Below the pieces are notes generated by a model. It was not told where the DNA came from, ran no database searches, and worked only from the letters and a program-made list of their open reading frames with translations. Both the position numbers and the translations under genes were made by a program. A stretch of 64,000 nucleotides of DNA from Capronia americana (lineage: Eukaryota > Ascomycota > Eurotiomycetes > Chaetothyriales > Herpotrichiellaceae). This document shows positions 10,733 through 21,111 of the stretch, one piece after another (the first letter of the stretch is position 1; each line of letters starts with the position of its first letter). The stretch spans positions 434,001-498,000 of the forward strand of contig JADWQD010000012.1 of the NCBI GenBank assembly GCA_016110215.1. The letters are read 5' to 3'.

Positions 10733-11797
10733 TTACTCGAGTCTCGACCAACCGCTGCTCCTTCGTTGCGTCCCCAGAACATTCCTCGCGTGGAATTTCA
10801 GCCTGCTACCACCCCTTGACGCTGCCTCCCTCGAGAAATTGATACTCTTCCGGAACCGCGACTCCTCCAGCCGGTATTCATACCCGCGTCGCGATCGAGA
10901 CGGAATCATGGGCGTGTAGAAGTGGGCCGCTTCGAAGCTGTCTGTTGAAGCGGACAACGAGGACCTGAGTGATAGCAGAGCGACTTCCTCGTTTTCGTCA
11001 ACCTCCTCCTCGTCTACGTATGCCTCGCCTGGAGATGCGATTCGCTCCCTCTTGTCCGCGCACGGTTCAGCTAGGGAAGGGGAGGATGGCGCACCGTTTT
11101 TGCTCTTGATCTTCGGTCGTTTTTCGCTCTGCTTGCGCAGCTTCGACCGCACCGGAGGAAATAGCGCTGATAGGGCTTTCCCCGTGGACCTGGCCGACGC
11201 GACTGGCGCCTTCGCTTTGTTTGCTAAGAAGGACAAAGAGAACCGCTTTGATGTCTGAGATTGCAATTCAGCCTTTGGACCCTGCTCCGTTGCTTTCTTT
11301 GGCAAAATGAATGTCACCCCCCGAGCTTTGGATTTGAGGCCGGAGAATATGTCCTTTCCGTGCACTTTCGCGGCCAGGAGCAGTGGTGTCGGCCTTTTCC
11401 TTTGGACGACCTTGATGTGGAAATCGAGCCTCTCACTCGCACTCTCTGCCGGGGAGTCTTCCTGTTCCACCTTCTGGGCTTCCTCCTGCTGCAGCCTTTC
11501 TCCTTGCTTCTTTATAGCCTCGCGCATGACCAGGACATACTTTGAGATCGTCTCTGACTGCCCAGAATCAGGGTAATGTGCCTGTTCCTCGATCTCTGGT
11601 AGCAGCGCCTGCGAGCAAGGCCGACAAGGCTCATCTTCCGGCTCCTGAGATTCTTCTTGAATAGGTGTCAACTTCGACATCTTATCAGATGCAGCCGACT
11701 GGGTGTTGGTGACCGACGTATCAGCTAGAGATTGCAAAATCGGGCAAGGCACCTCAAGGTCAGCCGCCAGCGGCGATGACTGTCTGGGCGCACTCAT
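10733..11797 (-). CDS. Hypothetical basic, disordered protein
   Basis: Uninterrupted 354-aa frame from the ATG at 11797 (MSAPRQSSPL); upstream in-frame sequence to 11851 lacks an ATG. I recognise no domain. Composition is Ser, Lys, Arg and Glu rich with few hydrophobic runs, so it is probably largely disordered. Visible features: a possible helix KYVLVMREAIKKQGERLQQE, a basic centre (RSKLRKQSEKRPKIKSKNG) that could be a nuclear localisation signal, an acidic patch DEEEVDENEEV, and an Arg/Ser-rich C-terminus. It sits next to the permease, same strand, with a 376-bp gap. Coding status rests on the long open frame only. Confidence 0.55.
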   Translation of the reverse strand: MSAPRQSSPLAADLEVPCPILQSLADTSVTNTQSAASDKMSKLTPIQEESQEPEDEPCRPCSQALLPEIEEQAHYPDSGQSETISKYVLVMREAIKKQGERLQQEEAQKVEQEDSPAESASERLDFHIKVVQRKRPTPLLLAAKVHGKDIFSGLKSKARGVTFILPKKATEQGPKAELQSQTSKRFSLSFLANKAKAPVASARSTGKALSALFPPVRSKLRKQSEKRPKIKSKNGAPSSPSLAEPCADKRERIASPGEAYVDEEEVDENEEVALLSLRSSLSASTDSFEAAHFYTPMIPSRSRRGYEYRLEESRFRKSINFSREAASRGGSRLKFHARNVLGTQRRSSGWSRLE

Positions 11798-12173
11798 AAT
11801 AGTACCGGCAAAGTGGGAAATATCAGATGGACAAACACTTGGAAGTATCAATGATGCTGACGGTCGGCTTCTGTCCAGTTCAGCCGGTCCCTCTTCCAGG
11901 GCGCAACGGCAGATTTATTGCAACTGCCAACGTCGACAAATATAGAAACAATAGTCGGATATCTTTGGGTCAACAAAGAAATCTTACCTCCAAACAATAA
12001 AGCCATTGCAGGATAGTGGTATAATCAACGAGGCTGTGCAATGCGCCATTGTCTGCCACGAAACGAACAAAGAAATTCTTGATTCAAACCAGAAGTCTTG
12101 AAACCGTGGGCATCGGCGTGTGACAGGGATGGTTTGGCGAGGCCGTGGTGCCATGAACATTTACTTTGTTCTC

Positions 12174-14154
12174 TCACGCTACAATCGAGTTCCGGTACTC
12201 CTGGGCTGTCATCTCGATGCTTCTGCCAAGCATGATGACCTGAGGCCCGTCGTACTGCCGCCTCAGGAGCAGGAAGAAGGCACACATAATGATCGTGAGA
12301 CCTCCAAAGATAACGCACGTATAATCTGTCCAGAGTCAGTTAAGGACTCTGTCGAGGCAAAGCACGTACTCATTGTTTCGGGATCCACGGGCATGGCAAA
12401 CTGCATAAGAATCAATACACCTTCACACGATCTCAGCCCGCAAGACTTACAGGGAAGCAAAAGATGACGATAAAAGCCATCATAAACAGACATGAGATAG
12501 TGTTCACTACGAATCCGACAGGGCCTCTCATCCAGAAATATCCCGGCACGACCTTTGAGCGTCTAGATAGAAGGTTTGGCAGTATGGCTGTCAAGTAGGA
12601 TGCCATGGAGACTGGGCGCGTTAGACAGAACCATGGATAGTCCGTGAGGTCTGGAGGAGACACTAACGAACAACGTAGGAGCTTGTGAATGCATTGAAAG
12701 CGGTCAGATTGCCGACATAGATGCTGGGGAGTACATTAGCCCTGACACTCACAAAGTAGGCCACGACGAGGGAGGAAACATACCATCCAAGTATCGTACA
12801 AATGACCGCACACAGGACGATTGAGTTCCCAGGCACCTTCAAACGGGGCGAAACCTTGGAGAAGAAAGTTGCGAACGGAGTGGCTCGGTCACGAGCTAGC
12901 GTCCAGAATATCTGCCTCAATCAGTACCTTGACAACATCACAAAGAAGATCATCTCACTCTTGAAGCGGTCAAGTAGCAGCCGAGGCATGCTATCGTTGT
13001 CGGGGCTAGAACCAGGAACAGGAGTCCGATCCCACCTCCACCGGTACCTGTATCTTGGCGGTAGATCTCGCCTAATGGGAAGGCGTATGCCGTCTCGAAC
13101 AAGGCGTCTAGATCTGTGAGTCCATATAATACGGCGATCAAAAATAGAAGGCCAGTGAAAAAGCCAACTATGTATTGCCAGAGACTGGGACGGGTTAGCC
13201 CAGTACCGAAAGGGTTGGTCCATGGGTTTAGGCCTACATTGCCATGGGAATGTTCTTGCTGGGACTGTTGGCGTAAGTCAGCCTTTGCCCGATTCGAAAC
13301 GTCCGCGAGACTCACTTTTGCATCTCTTCTGCCAAATGACTGGTCAGATCCGGCACGCCAACAGCAAAAGCTCCATTCAACATCCCCAGGAGAAAGGCAA
13401 ACCCCGAGCTGCTATATCCGGTCAAGTTTGTGAATTCGTCCCAGACTTGATGTGAAGTGGCATAAGGCCTATGTTGTACGTGGCGCATCACAGCTGACAC
13501 GATCACCGTGATCAAAAAGCCTGCAATGATGAAGAAGCCTCCAACCTGCTCGATCTTCGGGATTGCCTTGTTGAAAAAGAGCACAATGGCAGCGAAAAGC
13601 CAGGCGCAGAAGATGAAGACGACGAAAACTTGCCACCGCTCGTACTGGTAGCTCGGGGCATTAAGTTGAGCCATGGTGATAATGATGGCAGCTGTAATTT
13701 GCAGCGTCACTGCGGTGGCGAATATCCAGGCAAAGAAGTTCCACCATCCCGCGAGGTATCCGAGCAAGCGGCCATACCGTGGACCTGCTGTAACAGTCGC
13801 CCAGTGATACACTCCAGCCGAAGATGGTATGGCAGATGCAAGTTCAGCGACCGATGCCGCAATGAACCAGTAGAAAACCGATACGACGATGAACTCGTAC
13901 AGGATTCCTGTCGGACCACCGTTGAATATGGCCACCGCGATCGTGCCGGCAAGCGCAATCCAAACGTTGCCTGTAGTAATCGCTGTTGAGATTATGCTGA
14001 ACCGACTGAAGAGGCGGTCCAGCTCCTGCTTGTGGCCGGAAGCGTTGATGACATCGCCGTCCTGAATGCCAGCTAGACTGGAGCGGCGCCTTGGGGTGTT
14101 TTCTGTGGCTTGCTCCGGCGGGGGGACCTCGGGCACGACCTTTTCTTTCCCCAT
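12174..14154 (-). CDS. Amino acid/GABA/choline-type permease (APC superfamily)
   Basis: Proton-coupled importer of amino acids or related amines at the plasma or vacuolar membrane, 539 aa, about 12 helices. Eight exons: 14154..13316, 13264..13238, 13184..12959, 12911..12784, 12723..12668, 12611..12451, 12400..12370, 12325..12174; total 1620 nt, in frame, with introns of 44-59 bp. Exon 2 is a 27-nt microexon that supplies PSKNIPMAI between HLAEEMQN and LWQYIVGFF. Recognisable segments: NVWIALAGTIAVAIFNGGP (helix 1), SELA-like VAELASAIPSSAGVYHW, FLLGMLNGAFAVGVPDLTSHLAEE, and YVGNLTAFNAFTSSYVVLSMASYLTAILP near the C-terminus. Family resemblance is to fungal GABA permease/choline transporter-like proteins; the substrate is not assigned. 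Confidence 0.92.
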
Positions 14155-15051
14155 GTTGTATGCTTGAGGTTTGGAAATCTCAACGCTTCATCTGCTGATC
14201 GATAGAGTCCTGGGGAGCTCATCTCGCAAGCTTGTCGTAAAAAAACTTTCGAGGATGATGCGACAAGAGGAGCCGATCACTTACCCAATGAAGTGCCCGT
14301 GATAAGGAGCCACTTTTGGTAAAGATAAGAAACATATCACACGAACGCGCCATTTTCACCCATTAAGTAGGCTCCACGCGCTCGTGGTCATAATGGGAGA
14401 GCTGATAATCAGTTCTAGTAGTCCCAAATTGCGACAGTTGTGGGCTTGTGGGCTCGATCAATTGATCTCCCAACGACCAAGGCATGTCGCCGGAGTTGGG
14501 GCCATGACACCCGCGAAGACAAGCTTTGGCAGGGGTGATGCTTGGTTATCGCGCCACAATCACCAGACGATGGGCGCCGAACCAATGCCACCTTCATCCG
14601 CGTGTTATTGACCTTCGCGTGGGGACAAAAACTTCGAGAGAAGAAGATGAGAAAACTGAGAGCCGAGGCGGGCTGACATAATCCAGACTTTTCTCCCGAT
14701 GAGGCATCTTTGCCGCGCTCATTTTACCTTCCCATTGCGGGGTTTGAAGCGAGAGAGCAAAATGACTCTTTTCTCCAGCACGGCAGAGCAATTAGCAAAA
14801 GGCATCATATTGGTCAGTTGATCGTGTCAAGAAGCTAAGAGACGATTGTGCACATCTATACAAATATCTTGGCGCTCGGGACACCTTCCCTTTACGTGAC
14901 ACTTTCTCGACCGCGGCAGAAGCAGAGGAACCTCCACCTTGTGACAACACGTCGGAAAATACACTCAGGAACGGTTGCTCTCGAACGTGCTGAATTATCT
15001 TGGGACTACGGTTGAACAACTGCTCCGGAGAGACAGGACAGTCCAGCAGCA
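14155..15051. other. Divergent promoter region, no gene seen
   Basis: About 900 bases between the permease start and the dioxygenase start. I see no long conserved frame and no RNA gene. Confidence 0.6.
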
Positions 15052-16560
15052 ATGAAGTCGCGCATTTCGCAGACCTTGGTTTCGAGGGCGCATGCTCCTC
15101 GACGCCAATGCGCCGGACAGGGCCTCACGGGCTTTATGTCGAGCCAAAGGACTCCAAGAAGGGCGCGTGCTTCCTCTTCTGGGAAAAGTTTAACTCTGCG
15201 CAGGCCAATTCAAAGGAGCAGTGCCACACCGCTGTGCGCCCCGGCCATTGCCTCGACAAGGCGCTACCAGAGCACCTCGACCGGGGCATCATACTCCAGC
15301 GACACCGCCCTGCCACGGGTATTGGTCAACGACATGACCAACCAGGAGCTCATCATCGATTTCAACACCGGCACGGCGCTGCGGTATCCCTCGTTCTGGC
15401 TGAGAGATCACTGCCCCTGCTCAGAATGCCAACACCCCAGCACGCATCAGAGACAGTTCGATACTTTTAGCATCGATCCGGAAATCAAAGTCTCCAGTGT
15501 ACAGTCCACTCCCGCCGGATTGGAAGTCTTTTGGCCGGCATCAAGCGAGGCCGCGACCGCCGGCACTCAGACCCAGACCAAGACCCACCGCCACAGAAGC
15601 GTATATCCATGGGAATGGCTCCAAACTCACCCGCCCTTCATCCAGGCCAACGGGAAGACCAAACCATCACCCGGGCCCAATCGACCATGGACGCACGTCC
15701 GTCCTCCGTCCTCGGGCCCTTCCTCCCTTCCCAGCGTCCCCTACGACTCCATAATCTCCACGACTTCTAACTCCGGTCTAATCACCTTCCTCCAAACCAT
15801 CCACACCCTAGGCTTCTGTCTCATCCCGCGCACGCCCCCGGACCCGGTATCGACACAATCCCTCGTCGAACGTATCTCCCACATCCGGCCCACGCACTAC
15901 GGCGGCTTCTGGGACGTCACGTCAGCCCCCAACCCCATCGACACCGCGTACACGGACGACTACCTCCCGCCACACACCGACACCACGTACTTCACCGACC
16001 CGGCGGGCCTGCAGCTCTTCCACTGCCTCCAGCCCGCGACCGGGGGTGGCGGCGAATCGACCTTTGTCGACGGCTTCGCGGCCGCGCAGCACCTCTACAC
16101 CACCTCCCCGCAGCACTACCACGCGCTGAGCACCTACCCGATCGTGTCCGCCGCGCTAGGCTCCCCGGCCGGTGCCTTCTACAACACGGCCGTCGCCCGC
16201 AGGGGGTACCCCGTGCTCGTGCACTCGGCGCCCTCGCCCGGCGTGACCACCCCGTCGCCCGCCACGCTCGTGCAGGTCCGATGGAACAACCTGGACCGCG
16301 TGTGCCCCTCCACGCCGAGTTTTCCGAACCACACGGCCGTGAAGGCGTGGTACAGCGCCGCGAGAGAGTGGAGTCGCATCCTGGAGAGTCCCGAGTTTCT
16401 CATCACCCTGCAGCTACAGCCGGGCGAGCCCGTCATTTTCGACAATTGGCGCGTCTTGCATGGCCGCTTGGCGTTCCAGGGCCAGAGGAGGATATGTGGC
16501 GCGTACGTGGGGATGGATGATTTCAGAGCCCGATGCAGGGCACTGGGTATTGAGGTGTAG
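15052..16560 (+). CDS. Trimethyllysine dioxygenase-like Fe(II)/2-oxoglutarate enzyme (carnitine biosynthesis)
   Basis: Single exon, 502 aa. It should hydroxylate N6-trimethyllysine in the first step of carnitine synthesis; the closely related gamma-butyrobetaine dioxygenase (last step) cannot be excluded. Residues about 85-180 form the N-terminal domain of this family, with a zinc site C121, C123, C126 and H128 (HCPCSECQH). The catalytic jelly roll has the iron triad H308-x-D310 (PPHTDTTYFTDPAG) and H470 in DNWRVLHGR; R472 and the later R in GQRRICGAY are the usual 2-oxoglutarate contacts. The WRVLHGR and GMDDFRARC ends look more like trimethyllysine dioxygenase. The Arg/Ser-rich first 80 residues could be a mitochondrial presequence. 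Internal stretches of Thr/Pro/Ser (about 180-240) lengthen it relative to animal enzymes. Confidence 0.88.
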   Translation: MKSRISQTLVSRAHAPRRQCAGQGLTGFMSSQRTPRRARASSSGKSLTLRRPIQRSSATPLCAPAIASTRRYQSTSTGASYSSDTALPRVLVNDMTNQELIIDFNTGTALRYPSFWLRDHCPCSECQHPSTHQRQFDTFSIDPEIKVSSVQSTPAGLEVFWPASSEAATAGTQTQTKTHRHRSVYPWEWLQTHPPFIQANGKTKPSPGPNRPWTHVRPPSSGPSSLPSVPYDSIISTTSNSGLITFLQTIHTLGFCLIPRTPPDPVSTQSLVERISHIRPTHYGGFWDVTSAPNPIDTAYTDDYLPPHTDTTYFTDPAGLQLFHCLQPATGGGGESTFVDGFAAAQHLYTTSPQHYHALSTYPIVSAALGSPAGAFYNTAVARRGYPVLVHSAPSPGVTTPSPATLVQVRWNNLDRVCPSTPSFPNHTAVKAWYSAAREWSRILESPEFLITLQLQPGEPVIFDNWRVLHGRLAFQGQRRICGAYVGMDDFRARCRALGIEV

Positions 16561-17292
16561 GTACAAAGCATGGACGGTAGTATTATGGAGGAGGGCGCAG
16601 AAGCCAAAAATTCAGCATCTAGCATCTAGTATCTAGCAGCTTGCAATTCCAGCTCGCAGCTTTGGCCAACGGTTCGAATTTGACTTGACCTCGATCTCGA
16701 CTTCGAATTGCAGTACACATTCATGCAATCTATGTGCATGTCTGCAAGTCTGCTCATTCTGCTCGTATCCAGGATACCTTTTGAGACTTAATTTCCAATA
16801 AGTTTCCAACAAGTCAGCCTGCGCCTTTGGAATGCCAGTCATGTGACGTGACACCCTCTCTCCTCGTGTCCTTCGGGGCGGCTCAGAATAAGCTCATTCA
16901 TTTGCAGGTCACGATTGACTAATTCGTTTCGTAGCCGTGATCGACTGATTGACTGACTGGTTGATTGCTTGCTTGCTTGCTTGCTTGCTGTCTCACTGAT
17001 TTTGCACAGTTGCGTGGGCGCAAAGCCGCTTGGTCATGCCTTTGTCTTTGTCTTTGTCTTTTCTGTCTCTGTCTCTGTCGCTGTCTCTGTCTGCACCTGC
17101 CTCTGTCGCAACCACCAATCAACAATCCAAAATGCCTGCGATTTTTGCTATCGCTGGTGCTGATGCATGCCAAGCTCACCAGCATTCCCGCCGTGGAGTC
17201 GAGGCCATTCATGTTCCAGAGCGCCGTGTGACCGTCTGGATCGAGAACAATCTCCTCCCAGTGTGGGTGTGTTTCGCAGCGCCGTGTAAGCC
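16561..17292. other. Intergenic with microsatellites
   Basis: Between converging genes. It holds a (cttg)n run at 16966..16990 and a pyrimidine-rich (gtcttt)n then (gtctct)n tract at 17041..17096. Reading frames of high Gln/Arg or Leu/Cys content across these tracts are artefacts of the repeats. Confidence 0.75.
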
Positions 17293-17862
17293 CTAGATAG
17301 AAAACCTCTCCTCCCAATCCCCCAACTTCCGAAACCCCAAGTACATCTCATAGACCGTGCACTCGAGGCCCCTCTCCTCGTCCAGCATCTTGCGATGATC
17401 CGCGATGCGCACGATCTCATCATGCCTCATCTGCACGAGCGGCTGCAATCCGTTCCTCTGCAGTCTCAGCACGTGGATCTCGGCGTCCAACTGCTTCAGG
17501 AACTGGGCCGACACGCGCGGCTTCAGGTTGTAGTAGTACGCGGCGCGGGAGCAGTAGTCTTTGATCTCCTGGTTGCGGGCGTCGACAGTACGTTGCAGCT
17601 GATCCAGCGCCGAGAGGTGGCGGTTCAGGAAGCCCTCGAGGTCGCGCGGGTTGTCGGGCAGTGGGTCGGCAGGGATGTTGAAGATGGAGTCGTCGCCGGG
17701 CGTGAAGGAGGAGGCGCTCTTGTTGCTGGTGTTTGTGGCTGCGCGTTTGAGGGTGGAGAGAGCGGATTTGAAGCTGCCGGTCGGGGAGTGGTGGCGGTCT
17801 TTGATTGAGTCGGACATTTTGAGGGGTTGGCGGTGGTGTTTGTGGGAACTGTGGTGGTTCAT
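17293..17862 (-). CDS. Hypothetical protein, probably coiled coil
   Basis: A 189-aa single-exon frame from the ATG at 17862 (MNHHSSHKHH); a second Met at residue 16 is possible. The first 70 residues are Ser/His/Lys rich and probably disordered; residues about 70-175 are helical with heptad-like spacing (LEGFLNRHLSALDQLQRTV, then LKQLDAEIHVLRLQRNGL). I recognise no family. The codon choice and clean frame look coding. A 37-bp tandem repeat lies about 100 bp upstream of the start. Confidence 0.6.
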   Translation of the reverse strand: MNHHSSHKHHRQPLKMSDSIKDRHHSPTGSFKSALSTLKRAATNTSNKSASSFTPGDDSIFNIPADPLPDNPRDLEGFLNRHLSALDQLQRTVDARNQEIKDYCSRAAYYYNLKPRVSAQFLKQLDAEIHVLRLQRNGLQPLVQMRHDEIVRIADHRKMLDEERGLECTVYEMYLGFRKLGDWEERFSI

Positions 17863-18778
17863 GGTGTTTCGAACGAGGAGATGAATTGGAAGAGAGAGGG
17901 AAAGAGCGTGTAAAGCGGCGACGATGGCGATGGCGGTGGCGTGGAGGAAGTTGGGTCAGTTGAGGTGAACGTTGGTCTCAGGAACGGTGGAGGTCGTTGA
18001 GGTGGACGTTGTCTTAAGGAACGATGGGGATCGTTGAGGTTTGAGTCCCAGGTGCCCGCTGTTTGGGTCTGGCATCGCTTTGTGCGACAGCGGTGACAGA
18101 AAGCGATGACTTAGGATCTGCTGGCCTGGGGGATGTCACCCCCCATTGTTGGCAAAGGCGTTTGATTGTGATGGCGAACGCTGCCTCCATCCAACATACA
18201 TCAGTGGCACCAACGGCCTCTGCACCACAAAGCAGCTCATTATCGCCGGAGGCACTCCAGCTCCATCTAAGACTGCCCTGTCTCACAGTGGTGGACGTAA
18301 ATGTCGTATCCCTCCACCCGACTATCAATCCATGACATATTCACCATCCATACGCCTGGGCATTAATAATTTCAGAGTCGCCGTCTTTCTTCCATTTAAT
18401 TACCTGCCCATACCAATCCATGATGGTGGTGTCATCATCACTCGCGATGGGTATTCCCATACAGCTCGGATCCCTGGCTTCGATCACCGGGATAAGGCTA
18501 AGCTCAAGCATTTCTCCGATATGATGAATAAGCTTCAACATGTCAGTGATCATTTATAGGCCAGCACGTAACGCGTTTCGTGGGCAGCTCTGCATGACTG
18601 CCATTGCTGATGGGAGCCCTGGTTATGAACATGATTGAAGGTGATAAGGACAGTCAATGAAATGTGCCGTTTCGGAAGCAAAGTTGGTTCACGGTGTCCG
18701 GCATAAACTCATCGCCTGATACACACGCTGCTATGCCATTGTGGATACTGCCGGCGTCGGTACTGTTGTACACCACAT
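17863..18778. other. Intergenic, no gene seen apart from a tandem repeat
   Basis: Upstream of the small coiled-coil gene and downstream of the Arp-like gene. A 137-codon frame at 18146..18559 begins with TTG, not ATG, and shows no family pattern. Confidence 0.6.
17959..18045. repeat. 37-bp tandem repeat, about 2.3 copies
   Basis: Copies at 17959..17995 and 17996..18032, then a partial third. Each begins gttgaggtgRacgttg and ends gatc or ggtc. It lies in the presumed promoter of the gene at 17293-17862. Confidence 0.85.
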
Positions 18779-20353
18779 TCAGCCCCATCCTGCCAATGTC
18801 CAACTTGTTCTCTCATTCCCCTTTGCTGCAGTCGCACGCTGTTGATGTAAAATACTGGGATCAAAATCGCGATGAGCCCCAGCCAGTCCATGAGAAAGGA
18901 ACCGTTCCCGCTCAATCTCAACAAAGGATTTCGCCTTGAGACTAGCTATCAGACTCGCTCCTGCCCACGGTCCCAGGGAATCGACCTGTCGCAAGACAGC
19001 CGGTACAGGTGGGTGGGCATCCTTCGACCTCTGCTTGAAGAGCATCTCTTCCACAAAGTCATCTGTTCCTGGACGGGTAATATGGTGTTGAGTATCCGCA
19101 GGAACAGCTCTACCTTGAGCAAGCTCGGCGAGTCCGCTGCTCTTGGACTTGAAATGCTCCCCTCTAACAGGTGTCCACCCATGCTCCCGGATGATGGTGT
19201 TAGTCGTGTCGAGGATGTGTTGCGCCAAGCCGGCCACAGCTGTACCCCTGCCTGTGAAGGTGATTCTGGCCATGCAGATACTGCGGACGTCTGCAGATAA
19301 GGCGAGGAGGGACCGGTACAGAAGCTGACTGATTGATTGCTCGTGGTCGTCAGGATCTTCTTCGCTTCTTGGCGTTATCAACGTGTCGAGACAGGCCTGA
19401 TGCAGTGTCTGTAGGGGAATACTGATGGATCGTGACGAAGCATCCGCAGGCCAGTCAATCACGAGGCTGTCCTGGGTCGGTCCAGTGGACGATCTCTCCT
19501 CGAGATTCATGGCCTCCGTTTTTGCCGCCAAGTCCATTCCCCTCGCCGGAAGTAAAGCATGACATGATCCAGCACGGTCGGTAAATTCCTCTACAAAGTC
19601 GAAATCCAGGACGAGCGTGTCTCGAAGTGTTTCGTCCTGGTCCTTCCTGACAGCGTCCAGCAAACCTCCAATTTCCACTGTCAGAGCTTTCATGGCCCGA
19701 ACACTCCGACGCACTTGTACCTCGCGATACTCGTAGATGGCCGTTATTACGGTTTCCTCCCATCCGACGTCCACAACGAGACCGGAGCGCAGTCCCGCAC
19801 CAGCGATTACCATGGTGGGTGCAGGAAGGAGGGTAATACTGGCGCACTTCCATCGTTCGAAGAGCAGTGTAAGTATCGTAGTCAGCACCGGGTGTGGGAC
19901 CAGCGAAGGCAACACCAGCACTAATCTCGCGGCACCGGCATCCACCAGGAGGTGCTTGTTGTATGCCTCCCGGACTGCTCGCTCCAGCCTGTCCTCCAAC
20001 AGCCCCAAATCGACATCTTTGAGATCATTCCGCCATAGCTCATACTCCTTGCTCTTGACCGCTATAGCTTCCCTCCGTCTTCGAAAGCCGGGTAGGAAAG
20101 TGCGGTAATCGCCTACTCGTCGTGAATTTTGGGGCGAGAAAGGAATGTGGCATTGCGGTCCGCTTTCACCCTGGAATCCAGCGCTGAGGCCGCGCGGGTC
20201 GAGTTCAATGATGATGGGGTCTTCTTCCGCGCGGAACGAGTACGAGCCTGGGGAGGACTGGGCGGACGAGACAAAGCGGCCTGTGGGTGTGTGAGGCGAG
20301 CCGGATTGTTGGCGTAGACCTGGGCGGATGGCGGAGGCGACGGTCGATGCCAT
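18779..20353 (-). CDS. Actin-related protein of the Arp10/Arp11 (dynactin pointed-end) type
   Basis: Single exon, 524 aa, ATG at 20353. Actin-fold protein; in fungi this divergent Arp belongs to the pointed-end complex of dynactin and supports dynein transport and nuclear movement. Evidence: an N-terminal actin strand pattern (PIIIELDPRGLSAGFQGE, SRRVGDYR), the second phosphate-loop-like strand GLVVDVGWEETVITAIYEY, the ITFTGRGTAVAGLAQHI segment (actin's subdomain-4 glycine loop) and the C-terminal signature LGPWAGASLIASLKAK with FLSHGL after it. The classical ATP-binding residues are poorly conserved, as in Arp10. The family resemblance is clear; the split between Arp10 and Arp11 names is a nomenclature matter. 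Confidence 0.82.
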   Translation of the reverse strand: MASTVASAIRPGLRQQSGSPHTPTGRFVSSAQSSPGSYSFRAEEDPIIIELDPRGLSAGFQGESGPQCHIPFSPQNSRRVGDYRTFLPGFRRRREAIAVKSKEYELWRNDLKDVDLGLLEDRLERAVREAYNKHLLVDAGAARLVLVLPSLVPHPVLTTILTLLFERWKCASITLLPAPTMVIAGAGLRSGLVVDVGWEETVITAIYEYREVQVRRSVRAMKALTVEIGGLLDAVRKDQDETLRDTLVLDFDFVEEFTDRAGSCHALLPARGMDLAAKTEAMNLEERSSTGPTQDSLVIDWPADASSRSISIPLQTLHQACLDTLITPRSEEDPDDHEQSISQLLYRSLLALSADVRSICMARITFTGRGTAVAGLAQHILDTTNTIIREHGWTPVRGEHFKSKSSGLAELAQGRAVPADTQHHITRPGTDDFVEEMLFKQRSKDAHPPVPAVLRQVDSLGPWAGASLIASLKAKSFVEIERERFLSHGLAGAHRDFDPSILHQQRATAAKGNERTSWTLAGWG

Positions 20354-21111
20354 GCTCTATCTTGTCTTTCAGTCGCCGCCTCCACCTCCTTGGACAGTGG
20401 TGATTAGGATTTGTCTTAGGTGTCCAATTTTGGGCCAAACCGACGGATGACTTTTCGAAGTGAAACGCGGTCGCGCCGGCAGCCAATAATACGGGCGACC
20501 TTGCTGAGTCAGCGTCCTAAGATCCTCCTGCTGGGCAACAATGAGTTCATCAATCATTATTGTATGACATTATCGAACGGAAAACTAAAAGACTGTACGT
20601 GTTGCAGATAGGCAGAAATCGATGCATATTTGTCCCAACAGGGGATTCCAGTGCGCCGTCGTACGTAGATGGCGAGTACACGCGCATCGTCGTGCTACCT
20701 TCGGTCTCGTGCATTGCTCGGCAGCAGTTCGAACCTCATACGCATCCTGCCGCGTCAGATAATCGCGACGGTCCTCTGTTTTCGATGTGCAATCCGGAAA
20801 TCGTATTCATGGATATCCCACATCCCTACTCGTCTATAAGGCTGTGCGTTCCCTTGGTATCTGTGCTCTTGTATGTGCCTCAAAGCCAGACCCACTGCCA
20901 GAGTACCCGCGTGATGTAAACGTCTTCCACAAAGACGTTCGGTTAATTGGGCAGCATCGCAGATTCTACTGGCCATGCTGATGAATGTGGAAGAGTGATA
21001 CTACGTACTAGTAGTGGCATACTGATGCCTAGGTGCGGAGCACGGAGTTCCTAGGATATGTCTCGCGCCTCTCGGCAACTCGGTTAAGCCTACTATCCTA
21101 GTAGTGAGCTG
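20354..21111. other. Divergent promoter region, no gene seen
   Basis: Between the Arp-like gene and the dual zinc-finger regulator. It contains short palindromic words (actagtagt, cctactatcctagtag) near 21005-21105 and no convincing gene. Confidence 0.55.

Noticed and set aside
16919..17317. Open frame rich in Gln/Arg, and its plus-strand counterparts rich in Leu/Ser/Cys
   Set aside because: They are created by the (cttg)n and (gtctct)n microsatellites.
18146..18559. 137-codon open frame upstream of the Arp-like gene
   Set aside because: It starts with TTG, not ATG, has no family pattern, and overlaps frames on the other strand.
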